This document shows, piece after piece, positions 23,621 to 33,501 of a stretch of 39,126 bases of DNA; positions within the stretch are counted from its first letter, which is position 1, and each line of letters starts with the position of its first letter. Source of the DNA: Alphaproteobacteria bacterium (lineage in GTDB: Bacteria; Pseudomonadota; Alphaproteobacteria; JAPYRI01). The stretch covers positions 1 through 39,126 of the forward strand of contig JAPYRI010000020.1 in assembly GCA_029941135.1 (NCBI GenBank), given 5' to 3'. A program made the translations under genes and the position numbers. The notes under the pieces were generated by a model, which made no database searches, was not told the origin of the DNA, and worked only from the letters and a program-made list of their open reading frames with translations.

Positions 23621-25015
23621 ATGAATCCATCCCCTGACAGCATCCTTTTGTGGCAGATTTTAACTGGAGCTGGCGTCCTCGCGGCAATTGCCGGCTGGGT
23701 GCGGGCCCACCAAGCGAAATTGCGCGAGACTCGTGCAGAAGTTCGCCTTGAGGCCGCGGAAAAAGCAACCAAACAGGCGAACAGCCTGCGTGAAGTTGCT
23801 GAATCCGGTCATGAAACCGCGCGCGCGTCCGCGCAAGAGGCCGAAACCCGTATTGCCCGCGCCGATCAGCAAATATCTGACATACGCACTCAGATGACCG
23901 ATTGGAAAAAAACCCGCGAAGAGTACATAAATGCGGCCAAGGCCGGCGCCTTGGAAACCGCGCAAGAGCTGTCCAATAAACTGCTAGAAGATCACAAGCG
24001 CGAAACCGACGCGGCCAAGAAAGAAAACGAGGCGGAAACCAAGAAAATTCGCGACGAGTTCGCGAAAATCGTCGGCTCAGTCGCGTCTTTATCGGGCCAG
24101 GTGAAAGCCAACCAAAATACCATGGACAATGTCCACCGGGCCCTCAGCAACCCGGGCGAGGCCGGTCAGTTCGCTGAAATTGGCTTGGAAAACCAACTAA
24201 AGAATTTCGGTCTTCAAGCGGATCTTGATTTTTCCATGCAACACACTATTGGGGGGGAATACGGGGAAAGTAATTTGCGGCCCGATGCGGTGGTATTCCT
24301 GCCCGGTGATTCGGTGATGGTCATCGACAGTAAAGCGTCCAAGTTTTTGTTGGAACTCGCGCAAGTAGAAGGCACCGACGCAGAAGACGAAGCCTATGCT
24401 AGTTTAGCTAAGACCATGGACGGTCACCTGAAAGGGCTTGCGACCAAAAACTATAAGAACGCCATAACAGACAGCTATCGCCGATCTGGGCACGAACGTC
24501 CTTTACGCCGAGTGATCAGCGTCATGTATGTGCCGAGTGACGGCACCCTCGAACGCTTGATCCGCGTTGACCCAACCTTCAAGCAGCGCGCGCAAAAGAG
24601 CGACATCACTGTAGTTGGCCCGTCAGGCCTCACGGCGTGCATTGCTGTCGCACGGCTGGACATAAACTTAGGCCGTCAAGCCGAAAATCAGGCCCTGATC
24701 GTCGAAGTAACGCAGTCATTTTTGGAATCGGTCGCCAATACAATTGGGCATATCGAAAAAATTGGCAAGGGCATTAAAAGCGCTGCCGACAACTTCAGCA
24801 AAATGAGTAGCTCGGTAAATGCCCGGCTTCTGCCGCGCGCGCGCAAGCTGATGAACCTGGGGGTCAGCCCGGCCCACAACAAACCGTTGCCGGACAACTT
24901 GCCTTCATTTCACGTGAATTTGGTTGAGGACGCGAGCACCATTGAGGGCGAGGTGGAAGACATGACCTCCGCCGGGCAGATACCCGATCAGAGGAATAAA
25001 TCAGCAGTGGAATAA
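23621..25015 (+). CDS. rmuC: DNA recombination protein RmuC
   Basis: This 464-aa protein has an N-terminal membrane anchor (LLWQILTGAGVLAAIAGWV, about 8-26) and a long charged coiled coil (about 28-175). A PD-(D/E)XK nuclease-like RmuC domain follows (about 175-390); its core is RPDAVVFLPGDSVMVIDSKA, where Asp and DxK match the nuclease motif. A less conserved tail of about 60 residues follows. RmuC limits inversions and other rearrangements between short inverted repeats in E. coli. The ATG at 23621 is the only reasonable start. It converges with recR with 14 bp between stops, so two DNA-repair genes face each other. Confidence 0.94.
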   Translation: MNPSPDSILLWQILTGAGVLAAIAGWVRAHQAKLRETRAEVRLEAAEKATKQANSLREVAESGHETARASAQEAETRIARADQQISDIRTQMTDWKKTREEYINAAKAGALETAQELSNKLLEDHKRETDAAKKENEAETKKIRDEFAKIVGSVASLSGQVKANQNTMDNVHRALSNPGEAGQFAEIGLENQLKNFGLQADLDFSMQHTIGGEYGESNLRPDAVVFLPGDSVMVIDSKASKFLLELAQVEGTDAEDEAYASLAKTMDGHLKGLATKNYKNAITDSYRRSGHERPLRRVISVMYVPSDGTLERLIRVDPTFKQRAQKSDITVVGPSGLTACIAVARLDINLGRQAENQALIVEVTQSFLESVANTIGHIEKIGKGIKSAADNFSKMSSSVNARLLPRARKLMNLGVSPAHNKPLPDNLPSFHVNLVEDASTIEGEVEDMTSAGQIPDQRNKSAVE

Positions 25016-25029
25016 AGTCACGCCCCTGT

Positions 25030-25632
25030 CTAGAGTTTACGCCGGGCGGTCAGCGCCGCATTGAGTGTCCCGTCATCCAAGTAATCGAGTTCGCCGCCCA
25101 CCGGTACCCCATGCGCCAACCGCGACACCGTAACCTCACAGCCCGCGAGGCGATCCTTTATATAATGGGCGGTGGTCTGGCCATCGACGGTTGCGCTGGT
25201 GGCGATGATCACTTCGCCAACTTCAGCCACGCGGGCGCGGGCCAAGAGCGCATCAAATGAAAGCTCCTCGGGCCCGACTCCGTCCAGTGCCGACAGGACC
25301 CCGCCCAACACGTGGTAGCGGCCTTTGAATGCCTTCGCGCGCTCCAAGGCCCACAAGTCGGCAATGTCTTCAACCACACACAATATGGAGGGGTCGCGGC
25401 GGGGATCGGCGCAGATATGGCAGGGGTCAGACGTGTCCACGTTACCGCACTGCCCGCAGATCGAAATGCTTTCGGCCGCCGCATGCAATGCGTCCGCCAA
25501 TGGCGCCATCAGCCGCCGCCGGTCTTTGATCAGTTTCAGCGCTGCCCGCCGGGCCGAACGCGGCCCCAGTCCTGGTAGTTTGGCCAATAACTGGATGAGG
25601 CGGTCAATTTCTGGGCCGGCCGGTTGAGACAT
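25030..25632 (-). CDS. recR: Recombination protein RecR
   Basis: This 200-aa RecFOR-pathway protein loads RecA at ssDNA gaps. The helix-hairpin-helix is [18 protein letters not shown] (18-35). The zinc finger has Cys59, Cys62, Cys71 and Cys74 ([16 protein letters not shown]). The Toprim domain begins at [15 protein letters not shown], and the C-terminal [18 protein letters not shown] is invariant in the family. It is the third gene of ffs-dnaX-ybaB-recR, 36 bp after ybaB. Confidence 0.97.
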   Translation of the reverse strand: MSQPAGPEIDRLIQLLAKLPGLGPRSARRAALKLIKDRRRLMAPLADALHAAAESISICGQCGNVDTSDPCHICADPRRDPSILCVVEDIADLWALERAKAFKGRYHVLGGVLSALDGVGPEELSFDALLARARVAEVGEVIIATSATVDGQTTAHYIKDRLAGCEVTVSRLAHGVPVGGELDYLDDGTLNAALTARRKL

Positions 25633-25668
25633 AATGGGATCAGATAATTGTTGGTAAAGATGAAAAAA

Positions 25669-25992
25669 TCAGAACGGTAATTTAAAACCTTCGGGCAGCT
25701 CTAGCCCGCCAGTCAATTTGGACATTTCCTCGGCAGCAAAAGTTTCAACCTTGGCCTTTGCGTCCGTGTAAGCCGCCACGACTAAATCTTCAAGCATTTC
25801 GACATTTTCCGGATCAACCAGGGTGGGATCAATCTTCACCCGGCGCAGTTCACCTTTGCCGTTCAAAGTTGCGCTCACCATACCGCCGCCACTGGCCCCC
25901 GAAATTTCAGCCGCACCCAAGGACTGCTGCATCTCCGCCATCTTGGATTGCATCTGTTGGGCCTGTTTCATCATTTGGCCAAGGTTCTTCAT
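25669..25992 (-). CDS. ybaB: Nucleoid-associated protein, YbaB/EbfC family
   Basis: This 107-aa, helix-rich dimeric DNA-binding protein has the family N-terminus [20 protein letters not shown] and the core [20 protein letters not shown], followed by [13 protein letters not shown]. It is normally cytosolic and binds DNA without strict sequence preference. The ATG overlaps the dnaX stop by four bases. Its conserved position between dnaX and recR supports the identification. Confidence 0.95.
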   Translation of the reverse strand: MKNLGQMMKQAQQMQSKMAEMQQSLGAAEISGASGGGMVSATLNGKGELRRVKIDPTLVDPENVEMLEDLVVAAYTDAKAKVETFAAEEMSKLTGGLELPEGFKLPF

Positions 25993-27734
25993 TCGCCTGC
26001 CTTTCTGCTCATGGGGATCATTTTATCGTCGGGTTCTTCTTCAACCAGGGGCTCCGGATCGGGCGCCCCTGCGGTTAAGTCGCGCACATCGGTTATTTTT
26101 GCTCCCGGGAATATCTCCAAGGCTTTTTGGACCAAAGGGTCGCGTCCGGCTTGCTCGCGGGCCAATTGTTCACTGGTCGCGGCGCGTTCAGCCAGCGTAG
26201 GCTCGGTGCCGCCGGGTACCAGGTGTATTTCCCAGGGGCGCCCGGTCCACTCCCGCAAGTGACGGGTGACGTTCGGCGCAAAATCCTTCGGAATACGGCC
26301 TTCCACGGACACCTCGATCCGACCCGCTTGGAAACTAACTTGGCGCACATTGTTCATGATCGCCGCGTAAAGCAGACCTTCTTTGCGGGCCGCGAACATC
26401 TCGGCCACGGCCATCAGATCCCCGGGCATCAGATCCTCGGGCAGGTTGGCGTCCGGCAGTGTCGCAAGGGAGTCGGTGGGTGGGACTGGCTTGATTTCTG
26501 TCATCTGCGCAGACGGCCCGGCGGGCGGCGGGGTGGGCAGGGCAGGGCTTGTCCCTTGCGGGACGGCCGGGTTGGGCGGTCGAGCGCTGATTTCGCGCAC
26601 CAGGTCGGCGGGGTTGGGCAGATCGGAACTATAGGCGATGCGCACCAGGATCATTTCGGCGGCGGCGACGGGTGAGGGCGCCATACGCGACTCGGTTATG
26701 CCTTTCAACAGCATCTGCCACGTGCGGCCGAGCACCGGCATGGATAGTTTTTGCGCCATGGCGCTCAGCCGTTGCTGCTCTACATCCGAGAGGGCCAAAT
26801 CGCCACCGCCGTCGGGGACCACTTTGAGGCGCGTCACATTATGGCTCAACTCCAACAAATCCTGCAGCACCACCACCGGGTCAGCTCCCTGGTCATACTG
26901 GTCCCGCAAAAGATCAAGGGCGGCTTGGATTTCACCCTTCATCAAGGCGTCGAACAGATCGATCACGCGAGAACGATCGGCAAGGCCGAGCATATCGCGC
27001 ACATCGGTTTCCGAGGCTTTGCCGCCACTGTGGGCGATCGCTTGATCGAGCAATGATAGTCCGTCGCGGACCGACCCTTCCGACGCCCGCACAATCAAAG
27101 CAATAGCGCCGGGCTCAACTTCGGCGCCCTCTTTGAGGGCTATTTCGCTTAAGTGGTTGCTGAGGACATCGCCTTCCACCCGCCGCAAGTCAAAACGCTG
27201 GCAGCGCGAGAGGACGGTGACCGGGACTTTGCGTATTTCGGTGGTGGCAAATACAAAAATGACATGATCGGGCGGCTCTTCCAGAGTTTTTAGGAGCGCG
27301 TTAAAGGCATTGCGCGACAGCATGTGAACTTCATCGATGATGTAGACCTTGTAACGCGCGGCCACCGGCGCATAGCGAACGCCGTCGATGATCTCGCGCA
27401 CGTCATCCACGCCAGTGCGACTGGCCGCGTCCATCTCAAGCACATCCACATGTCGCGATTGGGCAATCGATACGCAGTTGTCGCAGGTGCCGCAAGGGCT
27501 GATCGTCGGTCCATCGGCGCCCATGCAATTCAGCGCCCGCGCAATCAGCCGCGCCGTGGTGGTTTTGCCAATGCCACGCGTACCGGTGAGGATAAAAGCG
27601 TGCGCCAGCCGCCCGCCTTCGATGGCGTTGGTGAGCGTGCGCACCAGAGCTTCCTGGCCGACCAGCTCGCCAAAAGTCGAGGGCCGGTATTTCCGGGCGA
27701 GAACGCGGTAGTCCTGATGGAGTTTTTCGGTCAT
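25989..27734 (-). CDS. dnaX: DNA polymerase III subunit gamma/tau
   Basis: This protein of about 581 aa is the clamp-loader ATPase. Walker A is GTRGIGKTT (51-59), the zinc site has Cys70, Cys81, Cys84 and Cys87, Walker B/DEAD-like is IIDEVHML (132-139), and the sensor region includes [12 protein letters not shown] and the SRC arginine-finger motif VLSRCQRF. The C-terminal third (about 370-581) is Pro-rich and less conserved, as in tau. No obvious A-rich slippery site for making gamma was noticed. The ATG at 27734 is preferred over a TTG at 27737. It is followed by ybaB (overlap) and recR. Confidence 0.96.
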   Translation of the reverse strand: MTEKLHQDYRVLARKYRPSTFGELVGQEALVRTLTNAIEGGRLAHAFILTGTRGIGKTTTARLIARALNCMGADGPTISPCGTCDNCVSIAQSRHVDVLEMDAASRTGVDDVREIIDGVRYAPVAARYKVYIIDEVHMLSRNAFNALLKTLEEPPDHVIFVFATTEIRKVPVTVLSRCQRFDLRRVEGDVLSNHLSEIALKEGAEVEPGAIALIVRASEGSVRDGLSLLDQAIAHSGGKASETDVRDMLGLADRSRVIDLFDALMKGEIQAALDLLRDQYDQGADPVVVLQDLLELSHNVTRLKVVPDGGGDLALSDVEQQRLSAMAQKLSMPVLGRTWQMLLKGITESRMAPSPVAAAEMILVRIAYSSDLPNPADLVREISARPPNPAVPQGTSPALPTPPPAGPSAQMTEIKPVPPTDSLATLPDANLPEDLMPGDLMAVAEMFAARKEGLLYAAIMNNVRQVSFQAGRIEVSVEGRIPKDFAPNVTRHLREWTGRPWEIHLVPGGTEPTLAERAATSEQLAREQAGRDPLVQKALEIFPGAKITDVRDLTAGAPDPEPLVEEEPDDKMIPMSRKAGE

Positions 27735-27759
27735 CAACAGTGGGTTTTAGTGACAGAGG

Positions 27760-27860
27760 TGGGAGACCGGTACGCGACCCGAAGCAAATCTCGTTACGGC
27801 TGCTTCCTTCCAGATCTGACCGGGTTGGCGAGGCGTTCGTCCGCAACCGACCTCCCGCCC
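27760..27860 (-). ncRNA. ffs: Signal recognition particle 4.5S RNA (small bacterial type)
   Basis: The minus strand contains the Ffh-binding domain IV core GGTCAGATCTGGAAGGAAGC followed by AGCCGTAACGAG, which is diagnostic. Flanking sequences GGGAGGTCGG and ACCGGTCTCCC can pair into the long helix, giving about 100 nt. A -10 like TATAGT lies at 27863-27868, fitting a 5' end near 27857-27860; the -35 is unclear. The ends are approximate. dnaX starts 26 bp past the 3' end on the same strand. Confidence 0.93.
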
Positions 27861-28029
27861 ACACTATAGCAAATTTGTCCCCGTCCCGCGCAAGTGAAAG
27901 GAAAAATTCGATATAACGACGTCAATAAGACAAATTGGATAAGGCAGTGGCGAGCAGTTGCGCAGTCGCATGCTTCTGTGCACACTCCCGTGCGCATAAT
28001 AACCCCGACTTTTTTGACCCGGACCCGCC

Positions 28030-28992
28030 ATGACCGCACCACGGCCAATTTTTTCCGACAACCCGATCGACCGCGCGAGTCATTTGCGCATGGACGATGC
28101 CTGGCTGGCGGACAGTTTGATTGACCCGCAAACCCGCTATGTACCGTTTCGCAACTTAAACGCCCTGATTGTGCCCTCGGAGCGCCCAGACGCCCCAATG
28201 GACATCGGCTGGCAAGCGCCCGTGAACGTGGCCGAATTTGTTGGTGACGGCGCTATTTGTGTGTTTTTGGGGTTGATGGACGGGGCGCCGCGGTATGCGG
28301 TTGATGTCTCAAGTTTGGATGACAAGCACGAAGCGTCCGAGCTTGCACGGGCGGGCCGCTTCATGGAAGTGCGGCGCGTGTCGACTCGTTTGGGCTTCGG
28401 TATTCCAGCGATCCTCGCCCAAGGACGCTCGATGATCGACTGGCACAAGCGTCACCAGTTTTGCTCCACCTGTGGGACGCCGTCAAAATCAAGTCAGGGC
28501 GGTTATTTGCGGCTGTGCACAAATGACGCCTGCGGTGCCCAGCACTTCCCCCGCACCGACCCGGTTGTGATCATGCTGGCGACGCGCAGTGATCAATGTC
28601 TCTTGGGCCGTCAACCGGGGTTCCCGCCCAACATGTTTTCGGCATTGGCTGGGTTTATGGAGCCCGGCGAGACCATCGCCGATGCCGTGCGCCGGGAGGT
28701 GATGGAAGAGGCCGGGATTAAAGTGGGGGCTGTCCATTACCGGGACACCCAGCCGTGGCCGTTCCCATCGTCCTTGATGATCGGTTGCCGGGCCGACGCG
28801 GAAAGCGAAGAGATCACCATCGACGGTCAGGAACTGGAAGAAGCGCGCTGGTTCGGGCGCGACGAAATCATCGCATCCTTGGAAAACCCGGCGATTAACC
28901 TTGAAGACCAAAAATGGCAGGGATTAACCGTGCCGCCACCCATGGCCATTGCCCATCATTTGATCCGCGACTGGGCGTTCGATAACGACTGA
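28030..28992 (+). CDS. nudC: NAD(+) diphosphatase / NAD-cap decapping Nudix hydrolase
   Basis: This 320-aa protein hydrolyses NADH/NAD+ to NMN and AMP, and in E. coli removes NAD caps from RNA. Zinc ligands are Cys145, Cys148, Cys163 and Cys168. The Nudix box is GFMEPGETIADAVRREVMEE plus AGI (208-230), and QPWPFPSS (241-248) is the NudC-specific motif. The N-terminal domain (about 1-130) is more divergent. It is monocistronic, divergent from ffs and convergent with pheA. Confidence 0.95.
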   Translation: MTAPRPIFSDNPIDRASHLRMDDAWLADSLIDPQTRYVPFRNLNALIVPSERPDAPMDIGWQAPVNVAEFVGDGAICVFLGLMDGAPRYAVDVSSLDDKHEASELARAGRFMEVRRVSTRLGFGIPAILAQGRSMIDWHKRHQFCSTCGTPSKSSQGGYLRLCTNDACGAQHFPRTDPVVIMLATRSDQCLLGRQPGFPPNMFSALAGFMEPGETIADAVRREVMEEAGIKVGAVHYRDTQPWPFPSSLMIGCRADAESEEITIDGQELEEARWFGRDEIIASLENPAINLEDQKWQGLTVPPPMAIAHHLIRDWAFDND

Positions 28993-29006
28993 TTAGACGC
29001 GGACTC

Positions 29007-29882
29007 TCAGAAAGCAGCAACTTCACGCCGGTACGGGTGCGCCGGATAGGTGCCCATGACGCGGATGCTGGTACTGAAAAATTCAAGCTCTTCCAGCGCC
29101 AATTCAACATTGCGCTCCGACGGGTGACCCTCAATGTCGGCGTAGAACAAAGTCGCATTAAAGCTACCGCCGATTTGATAGCTTTCCAGCTTCACCATAT
29201 TGACGCCGTTGGTGGCAAAACCGCCGAGCCCTTTGTAAAGCGCTGCCGGTACGTTGCGAACCTGAAAAATAAAACTGGTCATAACCGGGCCGGCGCTCGG
29301 GCCTGGGTCATCGGGCGCGCGCGCCATGACAATAAAACGCGTGGTGTTGTGTTCCGCGTCCTCGATCCCCGCCGCCAGAATTTCGAGACCATATATCTCC
29401 GCCGCCAAGTCGGACGCAATCGCCGCCACAGTTGGATCATTGCGTTCCGCCACTTCACGCGCGGCGCCAGCCGTGTCTACATGGACCACCGGCTTCAAGC
29501 CGCGCCCGCGCAGATATTTATGACATTGGGACAAAGCATGCACGTGGCTATGTGCCTCGCGCAGACCTTCAAGAGTTGCACCTTTGGGGGCCAGCAGTTG
29601 ATGGTTAACCCGCTGAAAGTGCTCGCCCACAATGAACAAGCCGGATTGCGGCAGCAAATGGTGGATATCGGCGACACGGCCCGCGACCGAATTATCAATC
29701 GGGATCATGGTGAGGCGCGCTTTTCCACTTTCGACCGTGCCCAAGGCATCGTCAAATGTGGTGCACGGCAGCACCTCCATTTGGGGGTGTACCATGCGGC
29801 ACGCCATGTGCGAATTTGCCCCCAATTCGCCTTGAAACGAGATGGTGTTTTGGGCTTCCGGGCCGGTGGTGAAACTGGTCAT
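29007..29882 (-). CDS. pheA: Prephenate dehydratase
   Basis: This 291-aa monofunctional enzyme converts prephenate to phenylpyruvate in phenylalanine synthesis. The catalytic domain (about 10-190) starts ISFQGELGANSHMA, includes MIPIDNSVAGRVAD and ends with the catalytic TTRF motif. The ACT regulatory domain (about 200-285) carries GGFATNGVNMVKLESYQIG, the Phe-binding region (ESRP in many relatives, ESYQ here). No chorismate mutase domain is fused, as usual in Alphaproteobacteria. It lies 42 bp after kdsB on the same strand. Confidence 0.96.
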   Translation of the reverse strand: MTSFTTGPEAQNTISFQGELGANSHMACRMVHPQMEVLPCTTFDDALGTVESGKARLTMIPIDNSVAGRVADIHHLLPQSGLFIVGEHFQRVNHQLLAPKGATLEGLREAHSHVHALSQCHKYLRGRGLKPVVHVDTAGAAREVAERNDPTVAAIASDLAAEIYGLEILAAGIEDAEHNTTRFIVMARAPDDPGPSAGPVMTSFIFQVRNVPAALYKGLGGFATNGVNMVKLESYQIGGSFNATLFYADIEGHPSERNVELALEELEFFSTSIRVMGTYPAHPYRREVAAF

Positions 29883-29924
29883 GACGCTATGCTGTTGTTA
29901 AAAACTGTGTTTAGTACAAAAGAG

Positions 29925-30695
29925 TTACGTAGCATTCGCAATTAAAGTGCGCGCGCGCTCAAGGTCCGCCGGAGTATCGACGCCGAACGGAACCGTGTCA
30001 ACGAGGGCCACCCGAATACGCATGCCGGCTTCAAGGGCCCGCAACTGCTCCAGCCGCTCGCGCAATTCCAAGGGGCTCGGAGGAAGCGCGACAAACCGCT
30101 CCAACGCTTCGCGACGATAGCCATAGATGCCGATGTGGTGATACCGCGCGCCATCGCCCCATGGGACCGTCGCGCGGGTGAAATATAGCGCCTGCCCGGC
30201 AAGCGCATCCTTTGCTATGGAGATCACGGCTTTTACCACGTTGGGGTCCGTGTGTTCGCGATCATCGGCGATCACTGCGGCAAGCGTGGTCATATCGGGC
30301 AGCGGCTGATCGTCCTCACCCAAAGATAGTTGTTCATACACGGCCCTAATCGCGGCGGGCTCCAAGAGCGGCAGATCTCCCTGTAGGTTAATAACCGCAT
30401 CGTGCCGGTGATCCGGATCAACAAGACACACAGCTTCATGAACGCGGTCGGAACCAGACGGATGATCGGCGCGGGTTGCCACCGCGCGACCGCCTGCGGC
30501 TTCTACGGCCGCAGTGATTTCCTGATCACCGCTCGCCACGACCACCGGGCCTAAATCGGCCTCGACCGCGCGCCGCCACACGTGAACGATCATCGGCTCC
30601 CCCGCCAAATCCGCCAGGGGCTTATCGGGCAGCCGGGTCGACGCCAAGCGGGCGGGAATGACAATAATCGGGTTTTTGGGGCCGTGCCGGTTCAT
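29925..30695 (-). CDS. kdsB: 3-deoxy-manno-octulosonate cytidylyltransferase
   Basis: This 256-aa enzyme makes CMP-Kdo for lipopolysaccharide inner core, so the organism is expected to have Kdo-containing LPS. Signature blocks are IPARLASTRLPDKPL (13-27), TRADHPSGSDRVHEA (74-88) and NLQGDLP (103-109, metal Asp). YRREALERFVALPPSPLE is conserved toward the C-terminus. Start ATG at 30695 has GAAGGAA about 11 nt upstream. It is divergent from the cytochrome c gene, and kdsB-pheA is a common alphaproteobacterial pair. Confidence 0.96.
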   Translation of the reverse strand: MNRHGPKNPIIVIPARLASTRLPDKPLADLAGEPMIVHVWRRAVEADLGPVVVASGDQEITAAVEAAGGRAVATRADHPSGSDRVHEAVCLVDPDHRHDAVINLQGDLPLLEPAAIRAVYEQLSLGEDDQPLPDMTTLAAVIADDREHTDPNVVKAVISIAKDALAGQALYFTRATVPWGDGARYHHIGIYGYRREALERFVALPPSPLELRERLEQLRALEAGMRIRVALVDTVPFGVDTPADLERARTLIANAT

Positions 30696-30846
30696 TGATG
30701 CAGTTTTTCCTTCATCGTCGATGTGTCGTGCCCTTGAGCATCCTTCTCAGAACGCACAGTTCCTTATACGGCTTGCGCGCGGGGCGCGGGAACCGCTAAA
30801 TTGCCCGCACTTCACTGCAAGTTCTTATTATTCCGGGATTTCTGCC

Positions 30847-31599
30847 ATGGATCGGTTACTCATCAAAAAATTCGCTGGAGCATTGCTCGGGTCAATACTC
30901 GTGCTGTTGCTCATCAATGAAGCGGGCAATCGCCTCGTACCCAACGTGGGGACGGCTGAAATTGCTGAAGCCGAAGTTGAAGTCGAAGATGTCATCGTCG
31001 AGGAAGATGTTATCGTCGAAGAAGTAGAGGCTGAAGCTGAAGCTGAAGCTGAAGCTGAAGCTGAAGAAGGAGAAGGAGAAGGAGAAGAGCAGCCGGAGGA
31101 AGTTGTGGTTGCCGTGGAAGATGTCACTCCTGTCGCGGAAGCCCTCTCTTCCGAAGACATGTCACTCACGGCCCTGTTAGCGGGCGCGACCCTGGAAGAT
31201 GGCCGGAAAGCGGCCAGAGTTTGCCGCACCTGTCACAGTTTTGATGAGGGCGGCAAAAATAAGGTTGGACCCAATTTATGGGGGATTGTGGGCGCCAACG
31301 TCGCTGCCGTCGAAGGCTTCAGGTATTCCAAGGCTTTATCAGAACTCGGCGGGTCATGGGGATACGCTGAATTGTTCAGTTATCTGAAAAACCCTAGAAT
31401 GTTCGCACCGGGCTCGAAGATGACCCAGAAAGTCAAAAAGCCCGCGGCACGGGCGGCCGCGATCTTGTATCTGCGCACGCTGAGCGACAGCCCGGTGGCA
31501 CTACCGACAATCCTTGTACCCGCCACGGAAGCGCCGGATGCGAGTGTTCCGGACGTTGAAGATCCAACAACGGAAATCCCCGCTGAAAGCGCCGAATAA
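30847..31599 (+). CDS. cycM: Membrane-anchored cytochrome c (CycM/c552-like)
   Basis: This protein of about 250 aa has an N-terminal membrane anchor (about 9-24), a strongly acidic Ala/Glu/Val linker (about 35-95), and a class I cytochrome c domain. The domain has haem motif CRTCH (126-130), VGPNLWGIVG, and the likely axial Met192 in GSKM. An acidic tail follows. Such cytochromes sit on the periplasmic side and carry electrons from the bc1 complex to the aa3 oxidase. Relatives have similar charged linkers. The linker holds hexanucleotide repeats (31031-31084). I start at the ATG at 30847; the frame upstream to 30658 lacks conservation. It is divergent from kdsB, as in many relatives. Confidence 0.9.
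   Translation: MDRLLIKKFAGALLGSILVLLLINEAGNRLVPNVGTAEIAEAEVEVEDVIVEEDVIVEEVEAEAEAEAEAEAEEGEGEGEEQPEEVVVAVEDVTPVAEALSSEDMSLTALLAGATLEDGRKAARVCRTCHSFDEGGKNKVGPNLWGIVGANVAAVEGFRYSKALSELGGSWGYAELFSYLKNPRMFAPGSKMTQKVKKPAARAAAILYLRTLSDSPVALPTILVPATEAPDASVPDVEDPTTEIPAESAE
31031..31084 (+). repeat. Hexanucleotide tandem repeats in the cytochrome linker
   Basis: Six perfect copies of CTGAAG (31031-31066) are followed by three copies of AAGGAG (31067-31084). They encode the Ala-Glu and Gly-Glu runs. Six-base units keep the frame, so slippage would change linker length without inactivating the gene. Confidence 0.9.
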
Positions 31600-31623
31600 C
31601 GGCGTCTCGTGATAGGGTGCGGC

Positions 31624-33501
31624 ATGACTAAAAGCAGACACCCTCTTCTAAATGCCGCGATTGCGACGACGACGGTTTTATGGCTGTCGGCGACACCGGT
31701 CATGGCGGACAATGTTGCGGCGGACGAGGGACGGGTCAGTCACGGTCTTTCGTTATTCGATACGCTGAAGTACCCGCCTGATTTCGAGCATTTCGAGTAT
31801 GTCAATCCGAATGCCCCCAAGGGCGGTTCTGTTCGCCTGTCATCCATTGGAAGTTTCGACACGTTGAACCCCTTTACTTTGAAAGGTCGTCCGGCAGCCG
31901 GTGCGCGTCTTATTTATGATCAATTGCTGGCGCTCGCGGCCGACGAGCCGTCTTCGGAATATGGCCTCCTGGTAGAAAGCATCGAAGTGTCCGAGGATAA
32001 ATCCTGGGTTGCGTTTACTTTGCGCGCTGAAGCCCGCTGGCACGATGGCAAGCCGGTGACGCCCGAGGATGTCATCTTCAGTTTAGAAATTCTGAAAACC
32101 AAAGGGCAGCCGTTCTTTCGCTTTTATTACGCCAACGTTGAAAAAGCCGAGAAGACCGGCCCGCGCACGGTGAAGTTCAGTTTTTCTGACGCCGGTAATC
32201 GGGAACTACCCTTGATTATTGGGCAGCTCATGGTACTGCCCAAACATTATTGGGAAGGCCGGGATTTCGAGAGAACCACCCTCGAGCCGCCCCTCGGCAG
32301 CGGACCTTACAAAATCGGTAAAGTTGATCCGGGGCGATCATTCACTTTGGAGCGGGTTGAAGATTACTGGGCGAAAGATCTGCCGGTTAATCGCGGGCGG
32401 TACAACTTTGGCACCGTGCGTTGGGAGTATTACCGGGACGACACCGTCGCTTTCGAGTCTTTTAAAACTCACGGTTACGATTTTATCCGCGAGAACAATT
32501 CAAAGCGCTGGGCCACGGGGTATGATTTTCCCGCGCTCAAAGTAGGCGATGCGATCAAAGAAGCCATTGGCCACGAAAGCCCAACCGGCATGCAGGGGTT
32601 TGTGTTTAACACGCGACGGGCAAAATTCGCGTCGCCAAAGGTGCGCCAGGCGCTCAACTACGCATTTGATTTCGAATGGTCCAATAAAAACCTGTTCTAT
32701 GGCATTTACACGCGCTCGCGCAGTTATTTTTCCAATTCGGAACTGGCCAGCCGGGGATTGCCGGAAGGCGCGGAACTAGCCTTGTTGGAGCCGTTTCGCG
32801 ACAATTTGCCAGCGGAAGTGTTCACAACCGAATACATGCCTCCACAGACCGACGGGTCGGGCAAAAATCGCAAGAATCTGCTTGTCGCCAAAAACCTTTT
32901 GGCAGCAACCGGCTGGAAGGTGGTCGACAAAAAGCTCACTCATGTGGATACCGGCGAGGTAATGGAAATCGAATTTTTGCTCATCAGCCCTGCGTTTGAG
33001 CGCGTGGTCGGACCCTTGACCCGCAACTTGAAGCGCCTCGGGATAAGCGCGCAAATTCGTTTGGTGGACACCGCCCAGTATCAAAACCGGGTCAACGAGT
33101 TCGATTATGACGTGGTGGTTAATTCCTGGGGCCAGTCGCTATCGCCCGGCAACGAACAGCGGGATTTCTGGAGCATCGACGCCGCCGACCGCCCGGGCAG
33201 CCGCAACTTTGCCGGCATCAAGGACCCGGTGGTGGATGCCCTCATCGACAAAATTATATACGCGCCTGACCGCGCGAGCCTGGTCGCCGCCACCCGCGCC
33301 CTGGATCGCGTCCTTTTGTGGGGCCACTATGTGATCCCCAATTGGCACACGCGTGAGTTCCGGGTCGCCTACTGGAATCGGTTTGGCCGGCCCAAAATAT
33401 CTTCCAAGTACCAACTATCGTTTTTCGACACCTGGTGGTTAGACCCGCAGAAATCAAGCGCGGGTAAAGAGCAAAAAGGTGAGAAGGCTCCGGCCCCGTG
33501 A
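31624..33501 (+). CDS. yejA: Extracellular solute-binding protein of a peptide ABC transporter (YejA-like)
   Basis: This protein of about 625 aa is of SBP_bac_5/family 5. A signal peptide ([15 protein letters not shown]) is followed by the YejA-type N-terminus [28 protein letters not shown], then [19 protein letters not shown] and [20 protein letters not shown]. It binds oligopeptides in the periplasm for YejBEF. In E. coli the system imports microcin C; in some rhizobia it takes up murein peptides. I use the ATG at 31624 rather than the GTG at 31609. Its stop overlaps the yejB GTG (GTGA), the first of three coupled junctions. Confidence 0.92.
   Translation: MTKSRHPLLNAAIATTTVLWLSATPVMADNVAADEGRVSHGLSLFDTLKYPPDFEHFEYVNPNAPKGGSVRLSSIGSFDTLNPFTLKGRPAAGARLIYDQLLALAADEPSSEYGLLVESIEVSEDKSWVAFTLRAEARWHDGKPVTPEDVIFSLEILKTKGQPFFRFYYANVEKAEKTGPRTVKFSFSDAGNRELPLIIGQLMVLPKHYWEGRDFERTTLEPPLGSGPYKIGKVDPGRSFTLERVEDYWAKDLPVNRGRYNFGTVRWEYYRDDTVAFESFKTHGYDFIRENNSKRWATGYDFPALKVGDAIKEAIGHESPTGMQGFVFNTRRAKFASPKVRQALNYAFDFEWSNKNLFYGIYTRSRSYFSNSELASRGLPEGAELALLEPFRDNLPAEVFTTEYMPPQTDGSGKNRKNLLVAKNLLAATGWKVVDKKLTHVDTGEVMEIEFLLISPAFERVVGPLTRNLKRLGISAQIRLVDTAQYQNRVNEFDYDVVVNSWGQSLSPGNEQRDFWSIDAADRPGSRNFAGIKDPVVDALIDKIIYAPDRASLVAATRALDRVLLWGHYVIPNWHTREFRVAYWNRFGRPKISSKYQLSFFDTWWLDPQKSSAGKEQKGEKAPAP

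Noticed and set aside
25989-27734. Gamma-producing frameshift in dnaX
   Set aside because: No A-rich slippery run with a following hairpin was noticed at the expected place.
30658-30846. Longer cytochrome start at 30658
   Set aside because: It would place 63 unconserved residues ahead of the membrane anchor and overlap the kdsB start region.
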